Shown here one piece after another: positions 48,421 through 58,664 of a stretch of 64,000 nt of DNA. The stretch comes from Leptospira ognonensis. Its GTDB lineage: Bacteria > Spirochaetota > Leptospiria > Leptospirales > Leptospiraceae. The notes beneath the pieces were generated by a model. The model was given only the letters and a program-made list of their open reading frames with translations, was not told the origin of the DNA and did not search any database. Position numbers and translations under genes: made by a program. The stretch lies in assembly GCF_004770745.1 (NCBI RefSeq), contig NZ_RQGD01000046.1:186001-250000 (forward strand). Reading direction: 5' to 3'. Each line of letters starts with the position of its first letter. The stretch's first letter is position 1.

Positions 48421-49812
48421 TTATTTTCCGACACAAAACTTGCTAAAGATTCTGCCTAAAATTTCTTCATTTTCTACTCTTCCATTGACTTCACCAATTT
48501 CTTTCAAAGCATAATTGATCTCTTGGATATAAATTTCTGCCGGTGCTTGGCTTTCGAGCAAAGTGATCGCTTCTGTTAAATGCTTATGAATGGCTTGGAT
48601 ATGAAAGGCTTGTCTTTCTTCGAGCAATATGAAATCATCTGCAGCCTCTGTCTCACTTAGTTTTTCTTTCAGTTTCAATAGGAGTTCTTCGATACCTTCT
48701 TTTGACTTACAGGAAACGGATACGAATTCACATTGATATTTAGAATCAAGATCCTTCCAATCCTCTGTTTTCCACGTAGGATGAGCGATATCGATCTTAT
48801 TTGCCACGAGGATGGAGCCTGTCAGACGAGCGCCATAAGCATTCAAAAATTCGGATTTTTGAATGGGCTCTGAGACGTCGATCAGTATGAGTCGGAGGTT
48901 TGCCGAATCAGCTTCTCTTTCACTCCTTTCGATTCCCATACGTTCAATGGAGTCACTCGTAGCTCGGATTCCAGCCGTGTCTACGAGCCGGATGGGAATG
49001 CCGTCGAGTGAAATTTCTTCGGCAATGTAATCTCTCGTTGTTCCAGGCAGATCGCTAATGATCGACCTGTCTCGTCCAATGAGTAGATTCATAAGACTCG
49101 ACTTACCTGTATTTGGTGCACCATACAATACAACGGTTGATTGTAATATTAATGTTTCTGCACGTTCCGAGTTAAGTAATAATTTTTTACAGAGATCATT
49201 AAGGGAAATCATACGATTTTTTCTCTGACTTAAACTTTCATACGTCAAATCTTCCGTAGAAAAATCGATTTCAGCTTCGCATTCGGCTTTGAGAGAGATT
49301 AAATCGCTTCGTATTTTTGAAGACAGCTGGGAGATTTCGCCAAAAACATTTTTTTGTGCGAGCTCGAGCTCATATCTGGAACGAGATTCGATCAGTCTTC
49401 CGATGGCTTCCGCCTGTGTTAAACTAGACTTGCCATTCAGGAATGACCGTTTTGTAAACTCTCCCTGAACCGCAGGCCGAGCCCCAGTCGCAAAGATAGC
49501 CTGGAGTGCTTTTTTGAGGAGGATGGGATTGCCATGGAGATGGAACTCGCCAAGATCCTCTCCAGTATAGGAGTTTGGTCCCTGGAAGAACAAAAATACA
49601 ATTTGGTCTATAGGCTTCTCTAGGTAGATAAAATCACAAAAGATCGCCGAGCGATGATTAGATCGAATGTAGTCTTCTGTAAGAGGAGTATTGTTTTTAA
49701 AAAGGAGAGAGGTGGCAATGGGAAGAGTTTCCTTCCCAGATACCCGGAGGATGCCAATCGCTCCAGGTCCTTGTGCAGTAGAGAGTGCGGCTATGGTATC
49801 AATCAAGTTCAC
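48421..49812 (-). CDS. mnmE: tRNA uridine-5-carboxymethylaminomethyl modification GTPase MnmE
   Basis: GTPase that works with MnmG to modify wobble uridine in tRNA. N-terminal THF-binding domain ([19 protein letters not shown]), central helical part, inserted G domain ([37 protein letters not shown]) and the essential C-terminal CVGK. The start is uncertain: TTG 49833, GTG 49812 and TTG 49806 are all in frame with no ATG; family N-termini favour the last two. It overlaps the jag gene by about 14 bases and ends the rpmH-rnpA-yidD-yidC-jag-mnmE cluster. Confidence 0.95.
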   Translation of the reverse strand: MNLIDTIAALSTAQGPGAIGILRVSGKETLPIATSLLFKNNTPLTEDYIRSNHRSAIFCDFIYLEKPIDQIVFLFFQGPNSYTGEDLGEFHLHGNPILLKKALQAIFATGARPAVQGEFTKRSFLNGKSSLTQAEAIGRLIESRSRYELELAQKNVFGEISQLSSKIRSDLISLKAECEAEIDFSTEDLTYESLSQRKNRMISLNDLCKKLLLNSERAETLILQSTVVLYGAPNTGKSSLMNLLIGRDRSIISDLPGTTRDYIAEEISLDGIPIRLVDTAGIRATSDSIERMGIERSEREADSANLRLILIDVSEPIQKSEFLNAYGARLTGSILVANKIDIAHPTWKTEDWKDLDSKYQCEFVSVSCKSKEGIEELLLKLKEKLSETEAADDFILLEERQAFHIQAIHKHLTEAITLLESQAPAEIYIQEINYALKEIGEVNGRVENEEILGRIFSKFCVGK

Positions 49813-50521
49813 TTTCGTCAGCAAAGTCCTCAACAGGGAGGCCTTTTTTGGAAGGATCTTCTAAGTCTTTGTACTTATGTTTGTCCTTGGCTGAAATCAC
49901 ACGGACTCGTTTGAATGTTCCATTTCCTTCCGAACGTGTGAACACTCTGTCGTCTTCTTGTATGGCCATGTGCACAATCCGTCTCTCGAAAGGATTCATC
50001 GGATCAAGAAGTTTAGAACGACCAGTTTTGATTACGGACGCGGCGATAGATTTTGCCAATCGAATGAGAGAGAGCTCTCTTTTATCGCGGTACGATTCGA
50101 TATCAAGCACGATCTTACGATTGTGACGGATACGCGGGTCTACCATAAGATTGACAAGGAACTGAAGGGAATCTAAAGTTCCACCACGCTTTCCGATGAT
50201 GAGACCAGATTCTTTGCTAGAAAGTTCCACATAGATCTTGCCATCCACATCACCCATACCAACCACTTCCGCGGGGATCCCCATCTTGCGAAGGATGGTT
50301 AAGATCACACCATGAATGATTTTTTCGGAAGGGATGTCTTTATTTGCAACAAATGCGCGTACTACGGCAGGCTTCTTTTGTGTGATGCCTAGAAAACCAG
50401 ACTTTCCCGAATCAACAACTTCAAATTTCAAGTCCCCTGGTTGGAGTCTGAGCGTTTCTAATGTATAGTCTTCGGCTTCTGATTTGCTTTTGCCTTCTGC
50501 TTCAAAAATATAATTATTCAT
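49799..50521 (-). CDS. jag: Jag/KhpB-family RNA-binding protein
   Basis: 240 residues: Jag-N ([20 protein letters not shown]), KH-like domain ([18 protein letters not shown]) and R3H ([17 protein letters not shown], then [17 protein letters not shown]). RNA-binding; linked to cell-envelope growth in other bacteria. It lies between yidC and mnmE in the classical order, with 26 bases to yidC. Confidence 0.93.
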   Translation of the reverse strand: MNNYIFEAEGKSKSEAEDYTLETLRLQPGDLKFEVVDSGKSGFLGITQKKPAVVRAFVANKDIPSEKIIHGVILTILRKMGIPAEVVGMGDVDGKIYVELSSKESGLIIGKRGGTLDSLQFLVNLMVDPRIRHNRKIVLDIESYRDKRELSLIRLAKSIAASVIKTGRSKLLDPMNPFERRIVHMAIQEDDRVFTRSEGNGTFKRVRVISAKDKHKYKDLEDPSKKGLPVEDFADESELD

Positions 50522-50547
50522 TTTTTCTTCCTTATTCGATAAAAATT

Positions 50548-52533
50548 TTAATTCTTTTTCTTCTTGGAGTTATTTCGAGAACCCCTTTGATTTTGAGGAG
50601 TAGGTGAACTTTTGCCAGAGATTGCATTTGCATTATTTGCAGCTCCGTCTTTACCTTTCGAGTCTCCAAACTTGTTCGTATACGCTTGTTGTGCGATAGA
50701 GAGAATGTTTTGCATGGTCCAATACATAGTCACACCGGCAGGCATTGACCAAAAGAAATAGAGCATGATAAACGGCATCATATACATCATCATCTTCTGG
50801 TTTGGATCCGTAGATACAGTCGTCATACGAGATTGAATGATTTGTGTTCCAACCATGATCAGCGGTAAGATGTTGATGGATAATACTCCGATGAGAGCAA
50901 GCTTTGGCGTCGTAAAAACTGTATCAGGTTCCGAAAGATCTTTAATCCAAAGGAAAGGTGAATGCCATAAATCTGCCGTATCAGAGAAAGCAGTATAGAG
51001 CGCGATAAAGATCGGAATCTGTACCAGCATCGGCAAACAACCCGACATAGGGTTCGTGCCGTTTTTCTTATAAAGTTCTATTGTTTTTTCTTGTTTGAGT
51101 TTAGGATCGTCTGCATACTTTTCATTGAGCGCTTTGATTTGAGGAGAGAGCTCTTGCATCTTCTTCATCGACTCCGCTTGTTTTTTGTTTAGCGGGTAAA
51201 ATGCGAGTTTGAATAGAATGGCAAAAATAATGATCGCCCAGCCATAGCTCGGGATCACCAGGTAAATTTTCTTCAAGATCCAAACAATGCCATTCCGAAG
51301 GGGAGTTGTGATCCCTTGGTTGAAAGATTTATCCAAGGATTCGCTGAGGCCAGCGAAAGGAGAAGCGGGAGTCACTTTCGGATCTAGTTTGCTATCACGG
51401 AAAGCCGTTCCATCGAGTTCCCGCACGCCAACGTAGGCTGCATAATCAAGTTTTACTTCTTCCCCAGGTGCTAGCTTCCAATTATCGTAAGAAATGAGAA
51501 CGCCTGTTTCATTTCCTTTGCGATTGTCTAGCAATACACCTGTTGGTTGGTCAGCTAATGGATCGAGAACCCCGATAAAATATCTGCTTCCTGTTCCAAC
51601 AAAGTCAACCTTCTCATTGATTCCTTTTTTGACCTCAAATCGTTCATCCTTAGATTCACTAGAGGCTCCAAACCAGGATCCAACGCTGTCGAGAAACCCT
51701 TGGGCGGAAGCACCATCCACATGATCCTTAAAGGAACCATCTAAATAATAGTAACGAAAGTAATGTGCTACATCACGATCATTAAAATCCTCTCTCTTTT
51801 TCAAAATAGGTCCAAGGGAACCGAAAGAGCGTAGATACATCTCCGAAGCGCCAGAAGCAAGAGTGATTGTTTCTTTGGTCTGGTTTTTCACTTTCAGATG
51901 AAATTTAAAATAATTTTCTGATGGGAAAAATTGAAATTTTTTCTGGATCGTGTATTTTCCGTCAGGTGAAGGAGCTTCAAAAACAATCGTTTTTGTCGCC
52001 TCATCAAAAGAGGTAGCAAAGTTTACATTATTGTAAGGGGAATAGGGAATGGTTTCCTTATCGGAGATAAGATTGAAGTCAAATCCTTCGAAACGAGAAA
52101 GCTCGACTGCATACTCCTCAGTTCCATCAAAATTGATTTTAAACTTCGGGTCTTTTGCAATGAGAAATTCGCTGCCATCCGGCTCTTTGTGATTGCGAAT
52201 GTAGTATTCGGTGATGCGTCCACCGAGACTTGAGAATTTAACCAAAAAAGAATCTGTCTTAATTGAGAACGTTTTAATATCGTCTTTTTTAACAGGGGTT
52301 AGGGTCTTGGCAAAATCGTTTTTGATTTTTTCGAGCGCGGACTCAGTCGGATTTGTTACCTTACTGATATCTGGTTTTGTAGGATCCTTACTCGGATCTG
52401 TCGTTACCACAGTCTTTGGTTTTTCAGGTGGCTTTGGTGGTGGGAATAGGTAATTGATTCCCATCCAAATTGCTAAGCTTATAAATAAAGCTAAAAATAA
52501 TCTACCTTGTCTGTTTGTACTATCTTCTTGCAT
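50548..52533 (-). CDS. yidC: Membrane protein insertase YidC
   Basis: 661-residue inner-membrane insertase. An N-terminal anchor ([19 protein letters not shown]) is followed by a Pro/Lys/Thr-rich linker, a large periplasmic beta domain (about 85-390), and the conserved core ([59 protein letters not shown]). The C-terminal tail ends in Lys-rich RNNSKKKKN, which could contact the ribosome. It starts 3 bases after yidD ends. Confidence 0.96.
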   Translation of the reverse strand: MQEDSTNRQGRLFLALFISLAIWMGINYLFPPPKPPEKPKTVVTTDPSKDPTKPDISKVTNPTESALEKIKNDFAKTLTPVKKDDIKTFSIKTDSFLVKFSSLGGRITEYYIRNHKEPDGSEFLIAKDPKFKINFDGTEEYAVELSRFEGFDFNLISDKETIPYSPYNNVNFATSFDEATKTIVFEAPSPDGKYTIQKKFQFFPSENYFKFHLKVKNQTKETITLASGASEMYLRSFGSLGPILKKREDFNDRDVAHYFRYYYLDGSFKDHVDGASAQGFLDSVGSWFGASSESKDERFEVKKGINEKVDFVGTGSRYFIGVLDPLADQPTGVLLDNRKGNETGVLISYDNWKLAPGEEVKLDYAAYVGVRELDGTAFRDSKLDPKVTPASPFAGLSESLDKSFNQGITTPLRNGIVWILKKIYLVIPSYGWAIIIFAILFKLAFYPLNKKQAESMKKMQELSPQIKALNEKYADDPKLKQEKTIELYKKNGTNPMSGCLPMLVQIPIFIALYTAFSDTADLWHSPFLWIKDLSEPDTVFTTPKLALIGVLSINILPLIMVGTQIIQSRMTTVSTDPNQKMMMYMMPFIMLYFFWSMPAGVTMYWTMQNILSIAQQAYTNKFGDSKGKDGAANNANAISGKSSPTPQNQRGSRNNSKKKKN

Positions 52534-52536
52534 GTG

Positions 52537-52764
52537 TTAACTCTTATGATTCGGAATCGGAACAGGATCGTAGCCACCTTCGTGAAATGGTTGGCAGCGA
52601 GAAATCCTGAGTGTGCTCAGTTTGAGAGCTGTAAAAAAAGGGAAGTTTCGAAATGCCTCTGCCGCATATTCAGAGCAGCTCGGCGTAAAACGACAAGCAG
52701 GCGGTAATAAAGGAGAAATCAGTTTCTTGTACAGAAAAATGAGGAGGAGGGCAATCCGATTCAT
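52537..52764 (-). CDS. yidD: Membrane protein insertion efficiency factor YidD
   Basis: 75 residues. Family motifs are [20 protein letters not shown] and [12 protein letters not shown], then GGYDPVP. It helps YidC insertion. Its ATG overlaps the rnpA stop (ATGA), and yidC follows. Confidence 0.93.
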   Translation of the reverse strand: MNRIALLLIFLYKKLISPLLPPACRFTPSCSEYAAEAFRNFPFFTALKLSTLRISRCQPFHEGGYDPVPIPNHKS

Positions 52765-53129
52765 GTGGTATTCGCAAAGAGAGTCAAAAACATATTTTTT
52801 CTCTCCTCGGGGACTATTTTGGAAAAATCAATATGTGAAAGGATCGCAATGTCAAAACCCTTCGGAATGAGGGTCTCATGGTTACGAACCAGTTCTCTAA
52901 GGATCCGTTTCGTTTTGTTTCGGTCTACAGATCGTTTATGCGACTTGTCTGGACAGAATAAAAAACAAGAAACACCCAAACCATTCTTCCGAAAAAGGAC
53001 GAGAAGGGGCTTTTTTCCTGTTTTTCGTGCGTTACGAAAGAGTTCCTGGATCCTCGATTGATCGCAAAGAGTCTCCGAAGGGCGCTCTCCTAGAACTTTC
53101 TCCCGAGTTTTTCGTCGGAAACTGTCAAT
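52761..53129 (-). CDS. rnpA: Ribonuclease P protein component; non-canonical start
   Basis: Protein subunit of RNase P, which matures tRNA 5' ends. The frame encodes [20 protein letters not shown], then [15 protein letters not shown] and the RNR box [15 protein letters not shown]. These parts cover the whole family fold. Upstream the frame stays open back to a TAA at 53130-53132 inside rpmH, yet contains no ATG, GTG or TTG before the internal TTG at 52979, which would delete the N-terminal third. The interval given is the maximum, from ATT 53129; a CTA start near 53093 is possible. AAGG lies 9 bases before the ATT. The stop overlaps yidD. Confidence 0.88.
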   Translation of the reverse strand: MDSFRRKTREKVLGERPSETLCDQSRIQELFRNARKTGKKPLLVLFRKNGLGVSCFLFCPDKSHKRSVDRNKTKRILRELVRNHETLIPKGFDIAILSHIDFSKIVPEERKNMFLTLFANTT

Positions 53130-53251
53130 TTATGGCGACCTTTCTTTCTACGGTTGGTGAGAACATTTCTTCCGCCAGCGGAGGCCATTCTTGTTCTAAA
53201 ACCGTGAGTTCTAATGCGCTTTACGTTGCTTGGTTGGTATGTACGTTTCAT
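53090..53251 (-). CDS. rpmH: 50S ribosomal protein L34
   Basis: ATG 53251 opens a 53-codon frame ending at TAG 53090-53092. The translation begins [18 protein letters not shown] and ends [12 protein letters not shown], unmistakable L34, with the [14 protein letters not shown] core. TAGGTG lies 5 bases upstream of the ATG. It is the first gene of the rpmH-rnpA-yidD-yidC-jag-mnmE cluster; the rnpA frame overlaps its last 40 bases. Confidence 0.96.
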   Translation of the reverse strand: MKRTYQPSNVKRIRTHGFRTRMASAGGRNVLTNRRKKGRHKLTVSDEKLGRKF

Positions 53252-53394
53252 GAAACACCTAATTTATATATATGATCGCAGGAAAAAAGAGTCTTTTGAA
53301 AAGGATTTTGGTACGCCGTTGTAAGTCAAGGGAGAAATCGGAAATTGGCGTTGAACGGGCAGGGCTTGGAGGCAAGTTCGCGTATTGAATTATG

Positions 53395-54057
53395 TCACAT
53401 AATGTCGGCGGCGATTTTTGTAACAATCGCATTCAACATCCGATCATACATGACCTTTGAGATTTCAGGTTCCGTGTTGTAATAAACGCCACGCGTGATC
53501 CGAAAAGAAGCATCCTGAGTGGAACGTTTCTCTTCGGAAGCGTTTTGATTTTTTGTCAGAGTTGCAACCGACACAGAACAGCTGTCTTGGAAAATGGGAA
53601 GCCCGAATAAATGGAAAATAAATCCAGCGATACTAACAGCATACATCTTCATAACTCGCGTACAATTAGCACGTTCTATCTTGATGCGAAGGAGAGTCTC
53701 GGCTTTCGTAGTATCCATTTCTCGTTCTAAGTAAATATGAGCATTCGGCGATTGGGCAAGCAAAGTATGTTTCAATTTCAATCTGAGCGATTGATCTATG
53801 GGAATTCTCGGTAAATCGAGATCATCAAACGGAGAATAGTCTTCGTTCGGTGCTTCGAGAACTAGAGGGAGAAAGGCTAAAAAGGAAACATCGAATCTAA
53901 AGCCAGGCTTATATTCTTCAATCTCGATACGAATGGATTTGATTTTTTTTATGTTTGGGCCACCTGACGAAAAGTCTTCGCTAGGACGATCGTCCATCGT
54001 AAAAAGAATACATGAATTTAAAAGGGAAAGTAAAATGAAAAATCCATAGCGATTCAT
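53395..54057 (-). CDS. Putative lipoprotein, 220 aa
   Basis: Signal peptide MNRYGFFILLSLLNSC with lipobox LNSC. ATG 54057 is favoured because it begins the signal; an in-frame ATG lies 12 codons upstream (54093). The mature part is not a known family; it includes a hydrophobic Cys-bearing stretch (YAVSIAGFIFHLFGLPIF), which may indicate membrane contact. It lies upstream of rpmH, 143 bases away, on the same strand. Confidence 0.75.
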   Translation of the reverse strand: MNRYGFFILLSLLNSCILFTMDDRPSEDFSSGGPNIKKIKSIRIEIEEYKPGFRFDVSFLAFLPLVLEAPNEDYSPFDDLDLPRIPIDQSLRLKLKHTLLAQSPNAHIYLEREMDTTKAETLLRIKIERANCTRVMKMYAVSIAGFIFHLFGLPIFQDSCSVSVATLTKNQNASEEKRSTQDASFRITRGVYYNTEPEISKVMYDRMLNAIVTKIAADIM

Positions 54058-54249
54058 TTTTTTTAACTTTGTCACGATTCGAAGATTACTCATGGTGCAT
54101 TTTTTCGCAACTAATTCGTGAATATGTATTTCTGCATTGATTGAATCACTTATTTAAAATGTGGAGAAAAAGTGGGAAACTAACGAAAAAAGATGGATTG
54201 ATGGTCTTTGGGAAGTTTACGATATTGGACCATAGAAGGAATCGGGATA

Positions 54250-55311
54250 ATGAATACAAAAATCTCCACATCACTTAAATTAATCTGTCTCTTGGTCTTA
54301 CTCAAATGTAAATCATTAGATCCTGTTTCCTATGAACCTCCTACAAAACCAGAGAAACTCGGGGTCTATGCAGAGAATTCCCATCTGCAATCGGCTAAGA
54401 TTTTAGCAGAAGGAAAGGTAAACGGACTCGAATCTTTGGATTTAGATGAAAATGGATTCCTTTATGGCGGAGACAAAGACGGAAACATAATCAAAGTTTC
54501 TCCTTCTGGTGTTGTTGAGAAGATAACAAATACAGGCGGAAGACCCCTAGGAATCCAATTTGATTCACAAAAAAATTTGATCATTGCCGATGCGTACAAA
54601 GGTCTACTCTCATTATCTCCAGACGGGAAGCTTACCGTCTTGGTTTCAGAATTCAAAGGTGTCCCATTCAAATTTACAGATGATTTGGACATTTCCAAAG
54701 AGGGAAAAATTTATTTTTCAGATGCTAGCATCTATGAACAAAGAGAGTATTTGTTTGACTTACTCGAAGCGAGACCTCATGGGCGGGTGTTTGTTTATGA
54801 TCCTAAAACAAAAACTACAGAACTGTTATTAGAAAATCTATATTTTGCCAATGGGATTGCCCTCTCCAAAAATGAAGACTATTTACTTGTGAATGAAACG
54901 TATCGGTATAGGATCTCCCGGTATTGGCTGAAAGGAAATAAAAAAGGGACAAGAGAGGTTTTTATAGATAATCTACCGGGTTTTCCCGACAACATTACAA
55001 CGAACACTAAGGGTGAATTTTATGTTGCCTTGTTTACCGTACGAAATGACCGCATGGACAAAATGCACCCTTCCCCTTTTTTGAAATCAATGACAAGCAA
55101 ATTGCCAAAGTTCTTATGGCCGAAACCAGAGCCTTATGGTTACGTATTGAAACTTAACGAAAATGGTGTTCCCGTTGCAAGCTGGCAAGATCCAGGTGGA
55201 AATAAATTGAAAGAGATCACAAGTGCCATTGAAAAAAATGGATTCATATATATGGGAAGCTTGTACAACGACCGCATCGGGATATTAGACTTAAACTCCA
55301 CTTCAAAGTGA
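54250..55311 (+). CDS. SMP-30/gluconolactonase-like beta-propeller lipoprotein
   Basis: The start ATG 54250 follows GGGA and opens a lipoprotein signal (LICLLVLLKC). The mature 330 residues form a six-bladed propeller of the SMP-30/strictosidine-synthase-like type: GLESLDLDENGFLYGGDKDG, RPLGIQFDSQKNLIIADAYK, FANGIALSKNEDYLLVNET, FPDNITTNTKGEFYVALF. The family includes lactonases and arylesterases; the ester substrate is unknown. Confidence 0.85.
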   Translation: MNTKISTSLKLICLLVLLKCKSLDPVSYEPPTKPEKLGVYAENSHLQSAKILAEGKVNGLESLDLDENGFLYGGDKDGNIIKVSPSGVVEKITNTGGRPLGIQFDSQKNLIIADAYKGLLSLSPDGKLTVLVSEFKGVPFKFTDDLDISKEGKIYFSDASIYEQREYLFDLLEARPHGRVFVYDPKTKTTELLLENLYFANGIALSKNEDYLLVNETYRYRISRYWLKGNKKGTREVFIDNLPGFPDNITTNTKGEFYVALFTVRNDRMDKMHPSPFLKSMTSKLPKFLWPKPEPYGYVLKLNENGVPVASWQDPGGNKLKEITSAIEKNGFIYMGSLYNDRIGILDLNSTSK

Positions 55312-55356
55312 AAAAAGAATTGGTGGGAGTGAAATTTAACACCGGCAAATTCTCGA

Positions 55357-56253
55357 TTACGGCTTTTTATACATGTTAGGTTGGAGTTTCCCGGACCATT
55401 TTGCGCGAAGGATGGCATTGCTATTATTATTTTTAGGATCGCTATCCCAAAAACTAAATCCGAATTTTTCGCGGTGAAACCATGGACCAACATGCCCACC
55501 CCAGAATCCTTCCGTAGCCAGAGCCGAACAGAAGGCTCGTGACCATTTGATAGACCAGGGGATATTTGATTTAGGTGCACTAAAAACTCCTTCCGAGCCT
55601 TGACCTGCCGAACAAGCTGGGTAATTTTCGGGTAAGTAGGGGGCTTGGTCTTTTGGACTCGGAAGGAAACTGGCACCACAGTGGGCATTTTTCGAACCCT
55701 GACACGGTCCAGCCGCCGAACCTAACTTTCCCGGATAAGTAACATCCCACTTGGTTGTAAACTTCCTCTCATCACCCCAAAGTGCTCTCTGAAACAAACA
55801 ATGATCTTTTTGAACAAAACGATCAGGATCTGTGTAACCAACTAGCGAACGCAAATGGTTGATCGCCAATCTATGCCATTCGTCTACTTCTGCTTTGGTG
55901 GGATTCTTATTGTCAGCAAAAGGTTTGTGTTTGTAAAAAAGTTCTCTAATGCCACGGATCGTATCTCCACCCGGGCAAATGGCAGTTGTAAATTGAGCTT
56001 TCGTCATTTTCGAAGGATCGTAAATGGATCCATCCCATTTTGCTGCGTCCCAAGCATTTTTTGAGATCCAACTCACCCCATCTGGATCATGAGCTCGATT
56101 AGCAGAATTGACAAATGGCTTTGAAGAAAAACTTTCCCACTTAGCTAAATTAGGTGTGAATTGTTCCAACTTGGTGGCGTCCCCAAAACTGGTCTGCAAT
56201 GGAAAAACAAATAAAAACGTAACAAGAATCAAATGGATTGGTAGATTTTTCAT
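55357..56253 (-). CDS. Secreted Cys/Trp-rich protein of unknown function
   Basis: 298 residues with a Sec signal (MKNLPIHLILVTFLFVFPLQ). The mature part is rich in Trp and has scattered Cys (TAICPGG, KDHCLFQ, GPCQGSKNAHCGAS, YPACSAG, AFCSAL), so an extracytoplasmic disulfide-stabilised fold is likely. The end reads FWGGHVGPWFHREKFGFSFW. I do not recognise a family. ATG 56253 follows AGGA; the frame is open further upstream but that part lacks a start and a signal. The GH13 gene is divergent from it. Confidence 0.78.
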   Translation of the reverse strand: MKNLPIHLILVTFLFVFPLQTSFGDATKLEQFTPNLAKWESFSSKPFVNSANRAHDPDGVSWISKNAWDAAKWDGSIYDPSKMTKAQFTTAICPGGDTIRGIRELFYKHKPFADNKNPTKAEVDEWHRLAINHLRSLVGYTDPDRFVQKDHCLFQRALWGDERKFTTKWDVTYPGKLGSAAGPCQGSKNAHCGASFLPSPKDQAPYLPENYPACSAGQGSEGVFSAPKSNIPWSIKWSRAFCSALATEGFWGGHVGPWFHREKFGFSFWDSDPKNNNSNAILRAKWSGKLQPNMYKKP

Positions 56254-56454
56254 GGATTCATATCCTAAAATAAGATTGCTCTTACCTTTATTTTTCAGAT
56301 TCCATTTTGAAGCAAGCCGTATGATTAGATTTTGGAGGATGCCTTTCGAAAGAGAATTTTGACCGGAAAATGCGAACCTGAATTCCTTCTTCTCAAGGAA
56401 AAGTAACGACAACAGTACGATCTTGATGAGACTTTGAAGAATCAGGAAGATGAA

Positions 56455-58092
56455 ATGAAACAGTGGTGGAAACAAACAACGATCTATCAGATTTATCCCA
56501 GATCCTACCAAGACTCCAATGGCGATGGGATTGGAGATATCAAAGGCATTATCTCGAGACTGGACTATCTAAAGGACCTGGGCATTGAGACGATTTGGAT
56601 TTCGCCCATGTACGTAAGCCCGCAGAAAGACTTTGGATATGATATTGCTGACTATTATCATATGGACCCTATCTTTGGAACTGTAAAAGAAGCCTTCGCC
56701 CTAATTAAGGCCGTCCATAACCGAAAGATGAAAATAGTTTTTGATATGGTTTTGAATCACACTTCGGATGAGCATGCTTGGTTTCAAGAATCTCGATCTT
56801 CAACCACAAATCCAAAACGAGATTATTATATTTGGAAAAAAGGAAAGAATGGCGCGCCACCCAATAATTGGATTTCCATGGTGGGAAAACCTGGATGGAA
56901 CTATGATGAAAAAACCAAAGAGTACTATTATTCAAATTTTCTATCGTTTCAACCGGATTTAAATTATCGAAACCCAAAAGTTAAAGAAGAGATGTTTAAT
57001 GTTATGCGATTTTGGATGGATAAGGGTGTGGATGGGTTTCGCTTAGATATTTTTAATAGCATATATAAGGATGAAAGTTTTAAAGATAATCCATTTAGCA
57101 TTCGTTATTTGCCTACACCAGATAATAACGATGAGGCGTATTTTCAGGAAAAAAAATATACATTAAATTTGCCTGAAAATTTTAAGCTCGCGAAAGAAGT
57201 TCGCTCCTTGGTCGAGAAGTACCGACACAAACCATTTCTCATAGGTGAAGTCAGCGGAGATGACAAAACATTAAAAGGTTTTCTTGGTGAAAAGGTAGAT
57301 GGATTGAATCTTGTATTTCAATTTGAATTGATTGAGTTTAAGTTTAGGGCAGATTTTTTTCGACGGATACTATTGAATAATGAAATCGAATTTCCGGCTC
57401 CCTTTTTGCCAACGTATGTCTTTGGAAATCATGACCAAAAAAGAAGCATCAGTAAAATCGACGGTCACCTTGAAAAAGCAAAGCTCCTTGCTTTTTTTCA
57501 GTTAACCGCACGAGGGATACCCATCATCTACTATGGTGAAGAAATAGGCCTTCTTGAAGGAAACATTTCGAATCAAGAGGGACTTGATCCGATAGCCAGG
57601 CAAAATCGTTGGGTACCTGACTGGTTATCTAAATTCCTAGGAATTTATTTGAATCGTGATAATTGTCGAACACCCATGAGTTGGGATGATTCAGCAAACA
57701 ACGGTTTCACTAGCTCTAAACCATGGCTTCCCTTATCCTCTGATACAAAAAATCGAAATGTAGAAATCGAATCTAAGAATCCCAGCTCCATCTTAAATCA
57801 TTACAAGAGTTTACTTAGGATCAGGAACAAGGAGCGTACTCTTCGCGAAGGAAGTATCGGCTTGATCGATAAATGGAAAGAAGAGAAAGACCTTCTTGCT
57901 TACGAGAGAGAGTGGGAAGACTCAAAGATCCAAGTGTATTTAAATTTTGGTAATTTTCCCCGAGAGATTTATTTTGATGAAGCAGAATACGAAATATTAT
58001 ATAAATCTTATGTAGCAGATACCTTCCTTCTTCAATCTTATTCGGGAATGTTACTTAAGAAACGTAAATCGAAGAAATGGTTCTCAAAATAA
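56455..58092 (+). CDS. GH13 alpha-glucosidase (oligo-1,6-glucosidase-like)
   Basis: 545 residues, cytosolic, no signal. N-terminal TIYQIYPRSYQDSNGDGIGD, conserved VFDMVLNHTS, the nucleophile Asp in GFRLDIFN, the acid/base Glu in IGEVSGDD and the third Asp in FGNHDQKRS are all present. These, with the length, fit the oligosaccharide alpha-glucosidase branch of GH13. I chose ATG 56455 (AGGAAG 5 bases upstream) over an in-frame TTG at 56434. Leptospira grow mainly on fatty acids, so a role in internal glucans or osmolytes is possible. Confidence 0.92.
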   Translation: MKQWWKQTTIYQIYPRSYQDSNGDGIGDIKGIISRLDYLKDLGIETIWISPMYVSPQKDFGYDIADYYHMDPIFGTVKEAFALIKAVHNRKMKIVFDMVLNHTSDEHAWFQESRSSTTNPKRDYYIWKKGKNGAPPNNWISMVGKPGWNYDEKTKEYYYSNFLSFQPDLNYRNPKVKEEMFNVMRFWMDKGVDGFRLDIFNSIYKDESFKDNPFSIRYLPTPDNNDEAYFQEKKYTLNLPENFKLAKEVRSLVEKYRHKPFLIGEVSGDDKTLKGFLGEKVDGLNLVFQFELIEFKFRADFFRRILLNNEIEFPAPFLPTYVFGNHDQKRSISKIDGHLEKAKLLAFFQLTARGIPIIYYGEEIGLLEGNISNQEGLDPIARQNRWVPDWLSKFLGIYLNRDNCRTPMSWDDSANNGFTSSKPWLPLSSDTKNRNVEIESKNPSSILNHYKSLLRIRNKERTLREGSIGLIDKWKEEKDLLAYEREWEDSKIQVYLNFGNFPREIYFDEAEYEILYKSYVADTFLLQSYSGMLLKKRKSKKWFSK

Positions 58093-58131
58093 GATTATTT
58101 TTTGTCTATCTATCATAAAACTGGTTAAAAA

Positions 58132-58620
58132 ATGAAATCAAGAAAAATAGAATATTCGGTTCACTCGCTCTGGACTTTCCTTCGAGAGACATTCGGTATG
58201 GATGAAGCATTCAAAATGTTTGGTCCGTATCGCGGCGCGAATATCATACCAAAGTTATTAGATGCCCATACATATGAAGTGCAAATGCCTTTAGTGTTGG
58301 GAAATACAAATTATGTAGGAACCCATTTTGGTGGTTCCTTGTATTCTATGTGCGATCCGTTTTTCATGTTCATTCTCATGAATCATCTCGGAAATGGGTA
58401 TATCGTCTGGGACAAAAGTGCAAGGATCGAATTTCTCAAACCAGGCAGAGGTACTGTGAAAGCGATTTTTCACATTCCAGAATCGGAACTTCAAGAGGTG
58501 AAAAAAATTGTGGCCCAGAATAAAAAAACGACAAGGACATATACTGCTGAAGTGATCGATTTTGACGGAACGGTTGTGGCACGAGTTGAAAAAGAATTGT
58601 ACATTCGTCGGGTTGATTAA
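58132..58620 (+). CDS. DUF4442-type hotdog-fold protein
   Basis: 162 residues. The pattern NYVGTHFGGSLYSMCDPFF followed by KSARIEFLKPGRG matches the DUF4442/YiiD-C hotdog family, related to thioesterases. The likely substrate class is acyl-CoA, by family only. It follows the GH13 gene by 39 bases. Confidence 0.82.
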   Translation: MKSRKIEYSVHSLWTFLRETFGMDEAFKMFGPYRGANIIPKLLDAHTYEVQMPLVLGNTNYVGTHFGGSLYSMCDPFFMFILMNHLGNGYIVWDKSARIEFLKPGRGTVKAIFHIPESELQEVKKIVAQNKKTTRTYTAEVIDFDGTVVARVEKELYIRRVD

Positions 58621-58664
58621 AATATGCGGTCAAACTCTTGCGAAAGGTAAGAGCGAAGTAGAAA

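Noticed and set aside
53252..53394. Possible replication origin near rpmH-rnpA
   Set aside because: No DnaA box (TTATCCACA-like) cluster and no dnaA or dnaN gene is seen; the gene cluster alone is not proof of an origin.
55140..55688. A 182-codon minus-strand frame
   Set aside because: It is in a shifted frame against the Cys/Trp-rich gene and opposite the SMP-30 gene; the other frames explain the region better.
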